Below are positions 1 to 8,200 of a DNA stretch of 14,979 nucleotides, piece by piece. The position numbers were made by a program, and so were the translations under genes. The stretch comes from Candidatus Segatella violae. Its GTDB lineage: Bacteria; Bacteroidota; Bacteroidia; Bacteroidales; Bacteroidaceae. The notes under the pieces are model-generated. The model ran no database searches, was not told where the DNA came from, and saw only the letters and a list, made by a program, of their open reading frames with translations. Numbering within the stretch: the stretch's first letter is position 1; every line of letters begins with the position of its first letter. Where the stretch lies: NCBI GenBank assembly GCA_002440225.1, contig DJSH01000006.1, positions 1,177 to 16,155 on the forward strand, written 5' to 3'.

Positions 1-651
1 GAGAAAGGTGGCAAGCAGATAGGTGTGGCGGTATCAGATTCCCCTGTTGGTCCATTCCTTGACTTTGGAAAACCAATCGTCAGCAAGTCGCCAGTAGGAC
101 ATGGGCAGCAGATAGATGTGGATGTCTTCATCGACCCTGTGAGCAAGAAGCCTTACCTCTATTGGGGAAATGGCTATATGGCTGGTGCTGAGTTGGAGCC
201 AAGCATGACTGCCATCAAGGAGAATACCATCCAAGTGATGACTCCGAAGGGCGGAAGCCTCAAGGATTATGCTTATCGCGAGGCACCATACGTATTCTAT
301 CGCAACGGATTGTACTACTTCATGTGGTCGGTGGATGACACCGGTGCAGCCAACTATCATGTGGCGTATGGTACATCGAAGAGCCCACTCGGACCTATCG
401 AGGTGGCGAAAGACCCAATCGTCTTGATACAAGACCCTCAGCACGAGATTTATGGCACAGCCCATAACTCTGTGATTCAGAAGCCTGGTAAGGATGAATG
501 GTACATCGTTTACCATCGCATCAATAAGGATTACTTGCATAATCAACCTGGTGTTCATCGTGAGGTTTGCATCGACAAGATGGAATTCAATGCCGATGGC
601 ACTATCAAGCGAGTGGTGCCTACACATAATGGTGTTGCAGGCGACAAGTAA
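1..651 (+). CDS. Glycoside hydrolase family 43 (GH43) enzyme, C-terminal part, cut by the window start
   Basis: The frame is open from base 1 and ends at TAA 649-651, giving 217 visible residues. Visible motifs fit the GH43 five-bladed propeller: the IDVDVFID segment (residues 38-45), whose first Asp (39) aligns with the family's pKa-modulating Asp; a YLYWGNGY strand (52-59); the YREAPYVF segment, whose Glu94 aligns with the general acid; and a later YGTAHNS motif matching the conserved His that lies near the active-site centre. The N-terminal blade with the catalytic base Asp and any signal peptide lie outside the window. GH43 members mostly cleave alpha-L-arabinofuranosyl or beta-D-xylosyl linkages, and the subfamily cannot be set from this piece. 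It faces the HTCS gene convergently, so it probably ends an operon that extends to the left. Its place in the same PUL is inferred from the shared arabinose theme. The first Met-like codon visible is a GTG at 25, which is internal, not a real start. Confidence 0.86.
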   Translation, partial: EKGGKQIGVAVSDSPVGPFLDFGKPIVSKSPVGHGQQIDVDVFIDPVSKKPYLYWGNGYMAGAELEPSMTAIKENTIQVMTPKGGSLKDYAYREAPYVFYRNGLYYFMWSVDDTGAANYHVAYGTSKSPLGPIEVAKDPIVLIQDPQHEIYGTAHNSVIQKPGKDEWYIVYHRINKDYLHNQPGVHREVCIDKMEFNADGTIKRVVPTHNGVAGDK

Positions 652-730
652 TTGTACTAGCTTGCTAGCCTAGATGTAAAGTGTTCTTCTTACTGATATA
701 AAGTAGTAGACATCTAAGTATAAAACCTGT

Positions 731-852
731 AGAAGCCTACTACCTACTATGTCGCCTAAGCTATATTTGCTTAAATATAAGCTGTATTTAACTTAATATA
801 GGCTTTATTTGCGTGAATAAAGGCTTGGCGACATGGTAGGTAGTGGGTTTCT
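731..852. repeat. Long imperfect palindrome between convergent genes; cloverleaf-like fold
   Basis: The left arm 731-761 is the reverse complement of the right arm 823-852 apart from three substitutions and one bulged T (757). The core of the arms reads CTACTATGTCGCC on the left and GGCGACATGGTAG on the right. In a plus-strand RNA all three substitutions become G-U wobbles, so about 30 continuous pairs would form. In minus-strand RNA they would be A-C clashes, which suggests the structure is kept in plus-strand RNA, the sense of the GH43 transcript. The enclosed 61 bases contain three small hairpins, described separately. It could be the GH43 3'-end structure or terminator, though no clear T-run follows, or a small non-autonomous mobile element, or a structured RNA. 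The remaining gap (652-730) shows only a weak TAGATGT/ACATCTA inverted repeat at 671-677/710-716 and no gene. Confidence 0.75.
758..820. repeat. Three imperfect 21-base tandem units inside the palindrome
   Basis: The units run 758-778, 779-799 and 800-820 with a shared pattern of A-R-G-C-T-n-TATTT at the front and an AATA-rich end. A fourth partial start (AGGCTT) at 821 merges into the right palindrome arm. Unit 1 can form ATATTT/AAATAT around GCTT, unit 3 TTTATT/AATAAA around TGCGTG, and unit 2 a weaker version. The stem sequence differs between units 1 and 3 while pairing is kept. Confidence 0.65.
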
Positions 853-861
853 GAATGTTTC

Positions 862-3800
862 TTACCCTTTCTCCTTGCCGATGGAATCGGCATACTCTCT
901 TACAGTCATGCCAAATTCTTTCTTGAAACATTGGCTGAAGTAGCGTGGGGTAGCGAATCCTACTTTGACGGCCAGTACGGCAATACGAATGTCTGGGGTC
1001 TGCTTGAGAATTTTGCAGGCTTCCTTCATACGGATGCTGTTGATGAAGCTACTAATGTTGGTGCCTGTAATGGCGCGTAACTTGTTGTATAGGGTACTGC
1101 CACTGACGCAGAGGTCGGCAGCGAGGTCTTCCCTACCATAGTCGCTTTCTGTAATATGAGAAAGTACCATTCTTATTGCGTTCTTAAGGAATATCTCGTC
1201 TGGATTGCTGTAGTGCTGCTCTTCCACCTTGTATTCCGTTTGCATTTGGAATCTTTCCTTGATACGTTTTCTGTTGGCAATGATGTTGTCTATGCGTACC
1301 TGTAGGTCGGCAATGTTGAAAGGTTTGGTGATGTAATCGTCAGCTCCGACGCGATAACCTTCGTTTCGGTCGTCTCCCTTCGTCTTTGCCGTGAGCATGA
1401 TGACAGGTAGCTGAGTATATTCCTTGGAATTTTTAATCCAATATGTCAGTTCGATGCCATCCAACACTGGCATCATCACATCTGTCACCACGATGTCGAG
1501 TGGAGCTTTCTGAATGATTCTTTGTGCCTTCTCCCCATTGCTGGCTGTCTTGATATGGTAGCGAGTGCCTAGCAGACGGCTCATCAGTGCAAGCAGTTCC
1601 ATATTGTCCTCTACGAGCAGGATAGTATATTCCTCATCGCTTTCTACCTGGTCGTTTTGAATCTTCTTGCTTTTTTCTTCATCCCACCTTGGCAGAATCG
1701 AATGAGTGCCAGCAATGGCTTGCACGGCTTCCTCGTGCCGGGTCATCTTCTTGGTCTGTGTAATTTCGCTTGGCTCATAGCAGTTCTTGTTGATGGGGAT
1801 ATGGAGGGTAAAGGTGGTTCCTTTGCCCTCTTTGCTCTTACACTTGATGGTGCCATGGTGCAATTTCACCAAGTCCTTGACAAGGGATAACCCTAGCCCT
1901 GTTCCTACCGTTTGCATTTGGCGGTAGTCTCCGTCTAGGAATCGCTGGTATAAGTGTCTTAGCTTATTGGCAGACATGCCGATACCCGTGTCGGAAACGC
2001 TGATGCAAGCTTGGTCGTCTTGGGTTCTTACCGACAATTTTGCCTTTCCACCCATAGGGGTGTATTTGGCGGCATTGCTCAATAGGTTGTAGAGTATTTT
2101 CTCCAACTTGTCTTCGTCAAACCATTCTTCTATCTCACTTTCCTGTATGTCTATATAGCTATCCAATTGGATGTTCTTCTGTACGAACATCGGCATGATG
2201 TCGTTGATCGTTTGTTGACAGAAATCTCTTAAGTTTCCTTTGCTAACCTGTAGCTTGAGTTTGCCAGCCTGCGACTTCCTCACTTCCAGTATCTGGCGGA
2301 GCATACGGCTCAGGCGGTCGATGTTGCTGTGGATGATTCCTGTTTCCTGTGCAGCAGAAGGAATTCCCTGTTGGATGGAATCCGCCGCTGCAGAAATGAT
2401 GGACAATGGTGTGAGCAGCTCGTGCGTGATGTTGGTGAACACATTGGCCATCTGTAGGCGGTTCTTGGTGCGAATGCGGGCACGGTACCAACGGATGGAG
2501 ATGTGTATGGCCAGTATGGCGATGCCTATATATATAATGTATGCCCACCATGAAGCATACCAAGGCGGCAGAATCTTGATCTCGATGCTGTAGGGTAGCT
2601 TGCTCCATCTTCCACGGCTGTCTGCCGCCTTGAGGTGCAAATGATAAGTACCAGAAGGCAAGTTCTCGAATGTGGCTTGACGATAGCTTGCACTTACGGT
2701 TTGCCATTTGTCGTTGTACCCCTCCAGTAGATAGGCATACTTGCATTGCTTAGGGTTGCTGTAGGAAAGCATGGCGAATTCTACTCCAAACTTGTAGATG
2801 GAGGGCGGCAGTACGATGCGACGCATGTAGGAAGGGCTTTGCTCGCATATCCTCTTCCGCTGCGTAGAGTCGATAGTGGCAAGGCGTTTATCGTTGAGTA
2901 ACAAGTCGGTCACGATGATGTTGTAGGGCGACTTGCTGCTTTGTGGTGCTTGGGCTAGGGTCGCATTGACACAGACTAGTTCTTTGCCGGAGCCCAGGTA
3001 TATCTGGTTGCCAAATTGAAAGCTGGAGTTGGCTTGGAAGAACATGCTTCCTAGGCCGTCTTCACTGGTATAATTGTTGTATAGCAGGTTGCCCTTTTTA
3101 CTGATATACAGCATGGTGAGAGCATCGTCGGTAGTTATCCAAATATGTCCTGCTGGGTCTTTGACGATAGAGAATGCACGGTCCAACTTGCCTGGAAACA
3201 AGTTGCTGATGCAGTCGAACTTGTCTTTTTCAAGATTGTAACGGTACAGTCCGCCACTCTTCGAAATAGCGAGTATGTGGTGGTGCGCGTCTTCGATGCA
3301 ATTGGTCACGTCTGGGATGTCTAGTCGCTGGTTGGCGAGGTTGTAGTTGGTCAGCTTGAGCTTGCTGGGATGATAAAAATCACCATGGATGCAGATGACG
3401 CCTTTATCCTCGGTCGATACCCAAATTCTACCCAGATGGTCTTCCTGTATGTTTGACACGCTGGCATCCAGTTTCTTATTGATGATTTCTCCCGATGGCA
3501 AGATGTAATTGAGCCAGCCGTTCTCGCCAACGAATGTGATTCCCCTCTTGCTGGTGAGGAGAGACTTCACGTAATTACTCTTTACGAATTTACAATTTTT
3601 GTTGTTCCAAAGAATCGCCTTTCCGTTCTTGATGTGTATGATACCATAACCATGGATGGCAATCCACGTTTCGTTGGCACCCTTTTGCATGATACTGTTG
3701 GCATGGGTGTTGATGATGTTGTAGGGGATGCCTTGCAGTCCTGGAATTTCCTGATTGTACAGGGCTTTCTTCGTGTCCTTGTTGTAGAGGGCGATGCCTG

Positions 3801-4977
3801 CGGGAGCCAATGCCATCCACAAGTGGGTGCCATCGTTGGTAGAGATGCTATTGATGCCATTGATGGTGAGGCGATCGGTGTCGATGTCGTGCATTTGAAA
3901 GATGGAAGGTTGGGTGCTGAGATGCAGCAATCCCTGGTTGAGGGTAAGAGCCCATAGGCTTCCCTTGCCGTCTGTAGCCAGGTCCATCGTACTTTGTACA
4001 GGGTATTCTTTCCTGATACCGATATTCTTTAGATAGGTGAAACCTTCGTTGAGATGATTCTCTTGGATGAAGCCTATACCGTCTCTTGTGCAAGTCCAGA
4101 TGGTCTTCGAAGTGGGGTCTTCTATCAAGTGGTAGTTGATGGAGAATTCTGGGCTATGCTTGCTGTAGTCGGTGTAGCCTGGATTGGTCGTGTTGCTTGG
4201 CGTGTTGAGACAGCATACCCCCTCTCCCCACGTTCCAATCCAAAGTCGCCCTTTTCTGTCAATCAACATGGTGTGGGCGGCTATGTTTTTCCCTTTGGGC
4301 AGTCGCAATTGGTACAAGGTGCGCCCTTGTCTGCCGATACGGTATATGCCATGTTGCCAAGTGCCGAGATAAATGGTGCCCTGCCTGTCTTCGGCAAAGC
4401 TCTGAATATCGGAAAAATCGAGGCTGTGCTTTTTGCCGTTGGCATCTATCACTTGGGTGTTGCCTTGATGGTAGAATTTGAATTTCTTGTTTTTTCTGGT
4501 GTATCTCACCAAGAGGTTGTCGTATCCCATCCACACGTCGCCATTGCTGGCGGTGAAAAGCGGAAACACGCTCTTGCCTGCTGTCTTGACGGGCAGTTGG
4601 TAGATAGTAAAGCGTTGTGTGGTTTTGTCCATTCTCGCCAATCCTCCTTCTGTTCCTATCCAAATGCCATCGTCGTGATCTTCCGCCATGCAGCGTATGT
4701 TGTTGCTAGGGAGCACTCTTGGCGACTTGGAGTGATTGCAATAGGTCTTGAAAAGATAGCCGTCGTAGGTCTTGATGCCATTGTCTGATCCTATCCATAT
4801 CAAGCCTTGTTTGTCAATGAGCATGCACTTTTGCTCCTCTGAAGTCGCAGGATATACCGCATTACGTACTTCGAAAGGTATGGAGATAGACCATAGTGGA
4901 AGATGAAATGCTATCATAGTGAGAATGAAAACAACTATCTTAGTGAAGCGAGTACTCACTTTTTTCATATAGTTCAT
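862..4977 (-). CDS. Hybrid two-component system sensor/regulator (HTCS), full length
   Basis: This 1371-residue protein fuses a sensor kinase and a response regulator. In order it has: an N-terminal signal/anchor segment (about 8-32); periplasmic Reg_prop beta-propeller repeats (about 45-680) with many copies of a GxxWIGT/DxxG pattern; a Y_Y_Y domain (about 725-802); a transmembrane helix (about 807-829); HisKA with phospho-acceptor His852 in HELLTPL; HATPase with N-box Asn968, G1 DTGIGM (996-1001) and G2 GTGLGL (1025-1030); a receiver domain (about 1116-1235) with phospho-acceptor Asp1166 and Lys1218; and an AraC-type double helix-turn-helix DNA-binding domain (about 1262-1360). HTCS proteins bind a PUL-specific oligosaccharide in the periplasm and activate the linked susCD genes. 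All phosphorelay residues are present, so it should be active. The usual Arg of the H-box (HELRTPL) is Leu here, a tolerated change. The start MNYMKK sits about 26 bases from a predicted transcription start; the second Met (codon 4) is an alternative. It is transcribed divergently from susC. Confidence 0.97.
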   Translation of the reverse strand: MNYMKKVSTRFTKIVVFILTMIAFHLPLWSISIPFEVRNAVYPATSEEQKCMLIDKQGLIWIGSDNGIKTYDGYLFKTYCNHSKSPRVLPSNNIRCMAEDHDDGIWIGTEGGLARMDKTTQRFTIYQLPVKTAGKSVFPLFTASNGDVWMGYDNLLVRYTRKNKKFKFYHQGNTQVIDANGKKHSLDFSDIQSFAEDRQGTIYLGTWQHGIYRIGRQGRTLYQLRLPKGKNIAAHTMLIDRKGRLWIGTWGEGVCCLNTPSNTTNPGYTDYSKHSPEFSINYHLIEDPTSKTIWTCTRDGIGFIQENHLNEGFTYLKNIGIRKEYPVQSTMDLATDGKGSLWALTLNQGLLHLSTQPSIFQMHDIDTDRLTINGINSISTNDGTHLWMALAPAGIALYNKDTKKALYNQEIPGLQGIPYNIINTHANSIMQKGANETWIAIHGYGIIHIKNGKAILWNNKNCKFVKSNYVKSLLTSKRGITFVGENGWLNYILPSGEIINKKLDASVSNIQEDHLGRIWVSTEDKGVICIHGDFYHPSKLKLTNYNLANQRLDIPDVTNCIEDAHHHILAISKSGGLYRYNLEKDKFDCISNLFPGKLDRAFSIVKDPAGHIWITTDDALTMLYISKKGNLLYNNYTSEDGLGSMFFQANSSFQFGNQIYLGSGKELVCVNATLAQAPQSSKSPYNIIVTDLLLNDKRLATIDSTQRKRICEQSPSYMRRIVLPPSIYKFGVEFAMLSYSNPKQCKYAYLLEGYNDKWQTVSASYRQATFENLPSGTYHLHLKAADSRGRWSKLPYSIEIKILPPWYASWWAYIIYIGIAILAIHISIRWYRARIRTKNRLQMANVFTNITHELLTPLSIISAAADSIQQGIPSAAQETGIIHSNIDRLSRMLRQILEVRKSQAGKLKLQVSKGNLRDFCQQTINDIMPMFVQKNIQLDSYIDIQESEIEEWFDEDKLEKILYNLLSNAAKYTPMGGKAKLSVRTQDDQACISVSDTGIGMSANKLRHLYQRFLDGDYRQMQTVGTGLGLSLVKDLVKLHHGTIKCKSKEGKGTTFTLHIPINKNCYEPSEITQTKKMTRHEEAVQAIAGTHSILPRWDEEKSKKIQNDQVESDEEYTILLVEDNMELLALMSRLLGTRYHIKTASNGEKAQRIIQKAPLDIVVTDVMMPVLDGIELTYWIKNSKEYTQLPVIMLTAKTKGDDRNEGYRVGADDYITKPFNIADLQVRIDNIIANRKRIKERFQMQTEYKVEEQHYSNPDEIFLKNAIRMVLSHITESDYGREDLAADLCVSGSTLYNKLRAITGTNISSFINSIRMKEACKILKQTPDIRIAVLAVKVGFATPRYFSQCFKKEFGMTVREYADSIGKEKG

Positions 4978-5009
4978 AAATGTTTATGTTTATAATTTTA
5001 TTTCCTTGG

Positions 5010-5045
5010 CAAAGTTACAAAGTTTTGGGTAATAATCTAGTGCAA
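5010..5045 (-). promoter_or_regulatory. Predicted promoter of the HTCS gene
   Basis: Read on the minus strand, 5017 down to 5010 is TAACTTTG, an exact match to the Bacteroidota -7 consensus TAnnTTTG. A TTGCA at 5045-5041 is a loose -33 candidate; its spacing is a few bases longer than ideal. The predicted leader to the start codon at 4977 is short, about 26 bases. Confidence 0.6.
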
Positions 5046-5088
5046 TTTAGATAAATTTATGATAGATAGGCTAATAAGTGACTTATAG

Positions 5089-5115
5089 TGTACGAATAAT
5101 AACAGATTTTGTACG
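5089..5115. repeat. TGTACG direct repeats spaced 21 bp, upstream of the susC promoter
   Basis: TGTACG occurs at 5089-5094 and again at 5110-5115, a 21-bp period that places both copies on the same helix face. It lies about 80-110 bp upstream of the predicted susC -7 box. This arrangement would suit a dimeric AraC-type regulator such as the HTCS, but binding is an inference. Confidence 0.4.
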
Positions 5116-5148
5116 TTTATCGTGATAATTTACAAAAGCTCTACTGCC

Positions 5149-5189
5149 GTTTGGAAAATAGCGCAAAAGCATTGGGGCTGTTTGGAAAA
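5149..5189. repeat. GTTTGGAAAA direct repeats spaced 31 bp in the susC promoter
   Basis: The ten-base word GTTTGGAAAA is at 5149-5158 and exactly repeated at 5180-5189. The period of 31 bp is about three helical turns. The downstream copy lies inside the promoter spacer just upstream of the -7 box, and the upstream copy is where an activator would sit. It is a candidate regulator site. Confidence 0.45.
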
Positions 5190-5207
5190 AAATATATAAT
5201 TTTGCGC
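5161..5207. promoter_or_regulatory. GCGCAAAA/TTTTGCGC inverted repeat overlapping the susC -7 box
   Basis: GCGCAAAA at 5161-5168 is perfectly inverted as TTTTGCGC at 5200-5207, with 31 bases between. The right arm contains the TTTG end of the -7 box, so anything bound to both arms would touch the core promoter. It may be an operator or a coincidental AT/GC palindrome. Confidence 0.4.
5172..5204 (+). promoter_or_regulatory. Predicted susC promoter
   Basis: TAATTTTG at 5197-5204 matches the TAnnTTTG -7 consensus. A TTGG at 5172-5175 gives a 21-base spacer; a TTTG at 5181-5184 is closer than usual. A run of seven A (5186-5192) lies in the spacer. The predicted leader to the susC ATG is about 73 bases. 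Confidence 0.65.
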
Positions 5208-5283
5208 CATCCAATTGAGACTACACATAATGATATAATTGATTACAATCAAACAATTTTAAACTTTAAACATCAAAAAAGTA

Positions 5284-8200
5284 ATGAAAAAAGAGCAGTT
5301 TTTGACTTCGTCGCGTAGATTGATGTTTGCATCTGCCTTGGCACTCATGGGAGGTACATGCCAAACAATGATGGCAGCCCGAATGGTGCAAGAAGCACAG
5401 CAAGACAATCTCGTGAAAGGTAAGGTTGTAGACGACAAGGGTGAGCCAATCATTGGAGCCACCGTCAAGGAAAAAGGTACTTCTAATGGAGCTGTTTCCG
5501 ATATTGACGGAAACTTCAGTTTCAATGCTCCTGTTGGTGCAGACTTGGAAATTTCATACATTGGGTATAAAACTCAAAATCTCAAGGTCGAGGCAGGAAA
5601 GGAACTCAACATCAAGTTGGAGGAAGAAGGTAAGACTTTGAATGAGGTGGTTGTCGTTGGTTATGGTACCGTGCAGCGCAAAAACTTCACGGGTTCTGTT
5701 TCTACAGTGAACGTTGCCAACTCGCCTGTTGCCAACATTCCTACCGCCAGTGCTTTGAATGTATTGCGTGGTACTGTGACGGGTATTACCATGTCGCAGG
5801 AGCAAGGTGCTGGTCAGAATCCATCTGTCCAAGTTCGTGGACAGAAGTCTGTCAATGGTGGTTCATCCCCATTGATTGTTGTTGATGGTGTTATATATAT
5901 GGGACCTTATTCTGATATTGATCCTAACACCATTCAGAGCGTGAGCGTGCTGAAAGATGCTACTTCTTTGGCAGCGTATGGCTCCCAGGCTGCCAATGGT
6001 GTCATCATGGTTACTACCAAGAAGGGCGTGCTGGGAAAGCCTGTCATCAATGTCAACTCTTCCTGGTCGTTCTCGACTGCGGCATCGAAACCTGATGTGC
6101 TCAGTCCACAAGACTATATTAAGAAGGTGAATACCCTCAATGGTCTTGCGGAGGATGCAGACCCTACCTGGATGCACTCTTTTGAGTATGAAAACTACAA
6201 GGCGGGGAAGACCATTGACTGGTTTGATTACTGTACTCGCACGGGCTTGATGCAGAACTATGCGGCTTCTGTTTCTGGAGCCACAGAAAAAGTCAACTAT
6301 TATTTCTCTGGCAGCTATGCCGACCAACAAGGTGTGGTCAAGGGCGATGACTATTCTCGTACATCTCTGAATATGCGTTTGCAGAGCGACATCACCAAGT
6401 GGTTGCAGATAGGAGGCCAGGCTGCTTATACTTACCGAGATTATTCAGGACCTACGGTCTATAACCTCTACCAGGCTGTTCGCTTGAGTCCTTACGGACG
6501 TGCGGAGCGTGCCGATGGCGGAGGCTTGGAGAAGTTTCCTATGACGGAGGGACAATATCGTGTCAACCCAATGTGGGATGTGTTGAGTGGCACCAAGGAT
6601 GACCATGATACCTATAATACATTGGACCTCAAAGGACATGTATTGCTTACCTGTCCCTGGTTGGATGGCCTTACCTTCCGCATGAATGGTACTTATTCTA
6701 TAGAGAATGTGGAGCGTGACCAGTTCACTCATGAGGGATATTATGTGCAGGAGGGCTCTTCCGATGACCGCTACTCCCAGGCAACTATCTCTGGATTCTT
6801 GGCAAAGGCCAATGGTAGCAATGCTCGTACTAAGAACACTTACTGGGTTTGGGATAACATTCTCAATTACAACCATCAGTTTGGCGACCACTATGTAGAT
6901 GCTACTTTCGTATATACTCGTGACTCCAAGATGTATGACTATCGTGGCATGAGTGGCTCGGATTTCTCTGCACTGGGCAACACTTTTCAGGGCGCATACG
7001 GACTCAACAATGCTGCCACACAAAAAATCAGCAATACGGGTTATACCAAGAAGAACGATGTGGGTTATTTGTGGCGTATAAATTACAACTACAAGGATAC
7101 TTATCATATCAGTGCATCCTTACGTCGTGACGGCTCCTCAGTGTTTGGTACCAACCATAAGTGGGGTAACTTCCCAGCCGTAGGCTTGGCATGGACTGCC
7201 AGCAACGAGAAGTTCATCCAGGCTGTCAAGCCGATTTCTTACTTGAAGTTGAAGGCTTCCTGGGGTAAAAATGGTAACCAGTCGCTTAGTCCATACGAGA
7301 CCTTGCAGAAGATTACCCTCGGACAGATGGGTGGTTTCAGCTATCCTTTCGGCAATACCTCCGAGGTAACCTGGGCACAGCGTATCACTTCCATGGGCAA
7401 CCCTAACTTGGGATGGGAGTCTACAGAGTCTTTCAACTATGGCTTTGAACTTGGGCTTTTGAAGGACCGCGTCAACATCCAGCTGGATGCCTACAACTCC
7501 AAGACCACCAACCAGATATTCAATCGTACCATTCCTGTGATGATCAATGGTCTGTCCTCTATGAAGGCTACGATGGGACGAGTTGACAACTGGGGTATTG
7601 AAATCAATCTCAATACCAAGAACATCATGACCAAGGACTTCTCTTGGGAGAGTGCGCTCAATTTCTACTTGAACCGCAACAAGCTGAAGGAACTTTATGG
7701 CGATGGCAAGGATGACATCAGCAACTCTTTGTTCCTTGGCAAGTCGCTCGGTGCCATCTATGGCTACAAGCCAGTGGGCATTGTACAGGCGGCTTATGGG
7801 GCAGACGGCAAACCTCTCTATGATGCCAACGGTCATCTGCAAGTTTGCGATGCAGACAAGGCTTATGCAGAAGCCAATGGTGCCAAGCCTGGTGATGTGA
7901 AATTTGCCAATTTGGATGGCAGCGAGGACGGTGTGATTACGGCTGAAGACCGTACTATCTTGGGATATAATAAGCCTAACTTCACCATGAGCTTGGGCAA
8001 TACGCTGAGGTACAAGGATTTCGAGCTTTACTTCCTCTTCACTGGTCTCTTCGGTGGTGGCGGCTATGCCAAGGCTGTCAATCTCTATGCTTACCAGACC
8101 AATTCGGATAATGCTGATGACAATAACTTGAACCATGGCTGGTGGACTGCGGAGAACAAGAGCAACAAGTATCCACGCATCGACTACAACGATGGTAGAT

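Larger units (their letters stand above)
4978..5283. promoter_or_regulatory. Divergent control region between HTCS and susC
   Basis: This 306-base AT-rich spacer holds no credible gene. It contains a minus-strand promoter near the HTCS end, a plus-strand promoter near the susC end, and three repeat systems between about 5089 and 5207, each listed separately. The HTCS DNA-binding domain is expected to act here on the susC side, because HTCS regulators normally activate the adjacent susCD promoter. There is also a perfect TTGATT-AC-AATCAA palindrome at 5239-5252, inside the predicted susC leader. Confidence 0.7.

Noticed and set aside
34..627. A minus-strand open frame opposite the GH43 gene
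   Set aside because: The plus-strand frame carries GH43 motifs throughout; the antisense product resembles nothing known.
671..716. TAGATGT/ACATCTA inverted repeat after the GH43 stop as a terminator
   Set aside because: The loop is over 30 bases, the stem is only seven pairs and AT-rich, and no T-run follows.
4054..4788. A 244-codon plus-strand open frame opposite the HTCS gene
   Set aside because: It lies wholly inside the antisense of the beta-propeller domain, has no recognisable domain, and the HTCS frame is clearly the real gene.
5239..5252. TTGATT-AC-AATCAA palindrome in the susC leader as an operator or riboswitch
   Set aside because: It is short and AT-rich in a very AT-rich leader; noted within the control region but too weak to call as a separate functional site.
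5109..5318. A 69-codon plus-strand open frame across the susC promoter
   Set aside because: It covers the promoter elements and overlaps the susC start in another frame, with no domain or ribosome-binding support.
7138..8136. A 332-codon minus-strand open frame opposite susC, with similar long frames opposite susD and GH127
   Set aside because: These are antisense shadows of well-supported genes with low-complexity, hydrophobic compositions and no family motifs.
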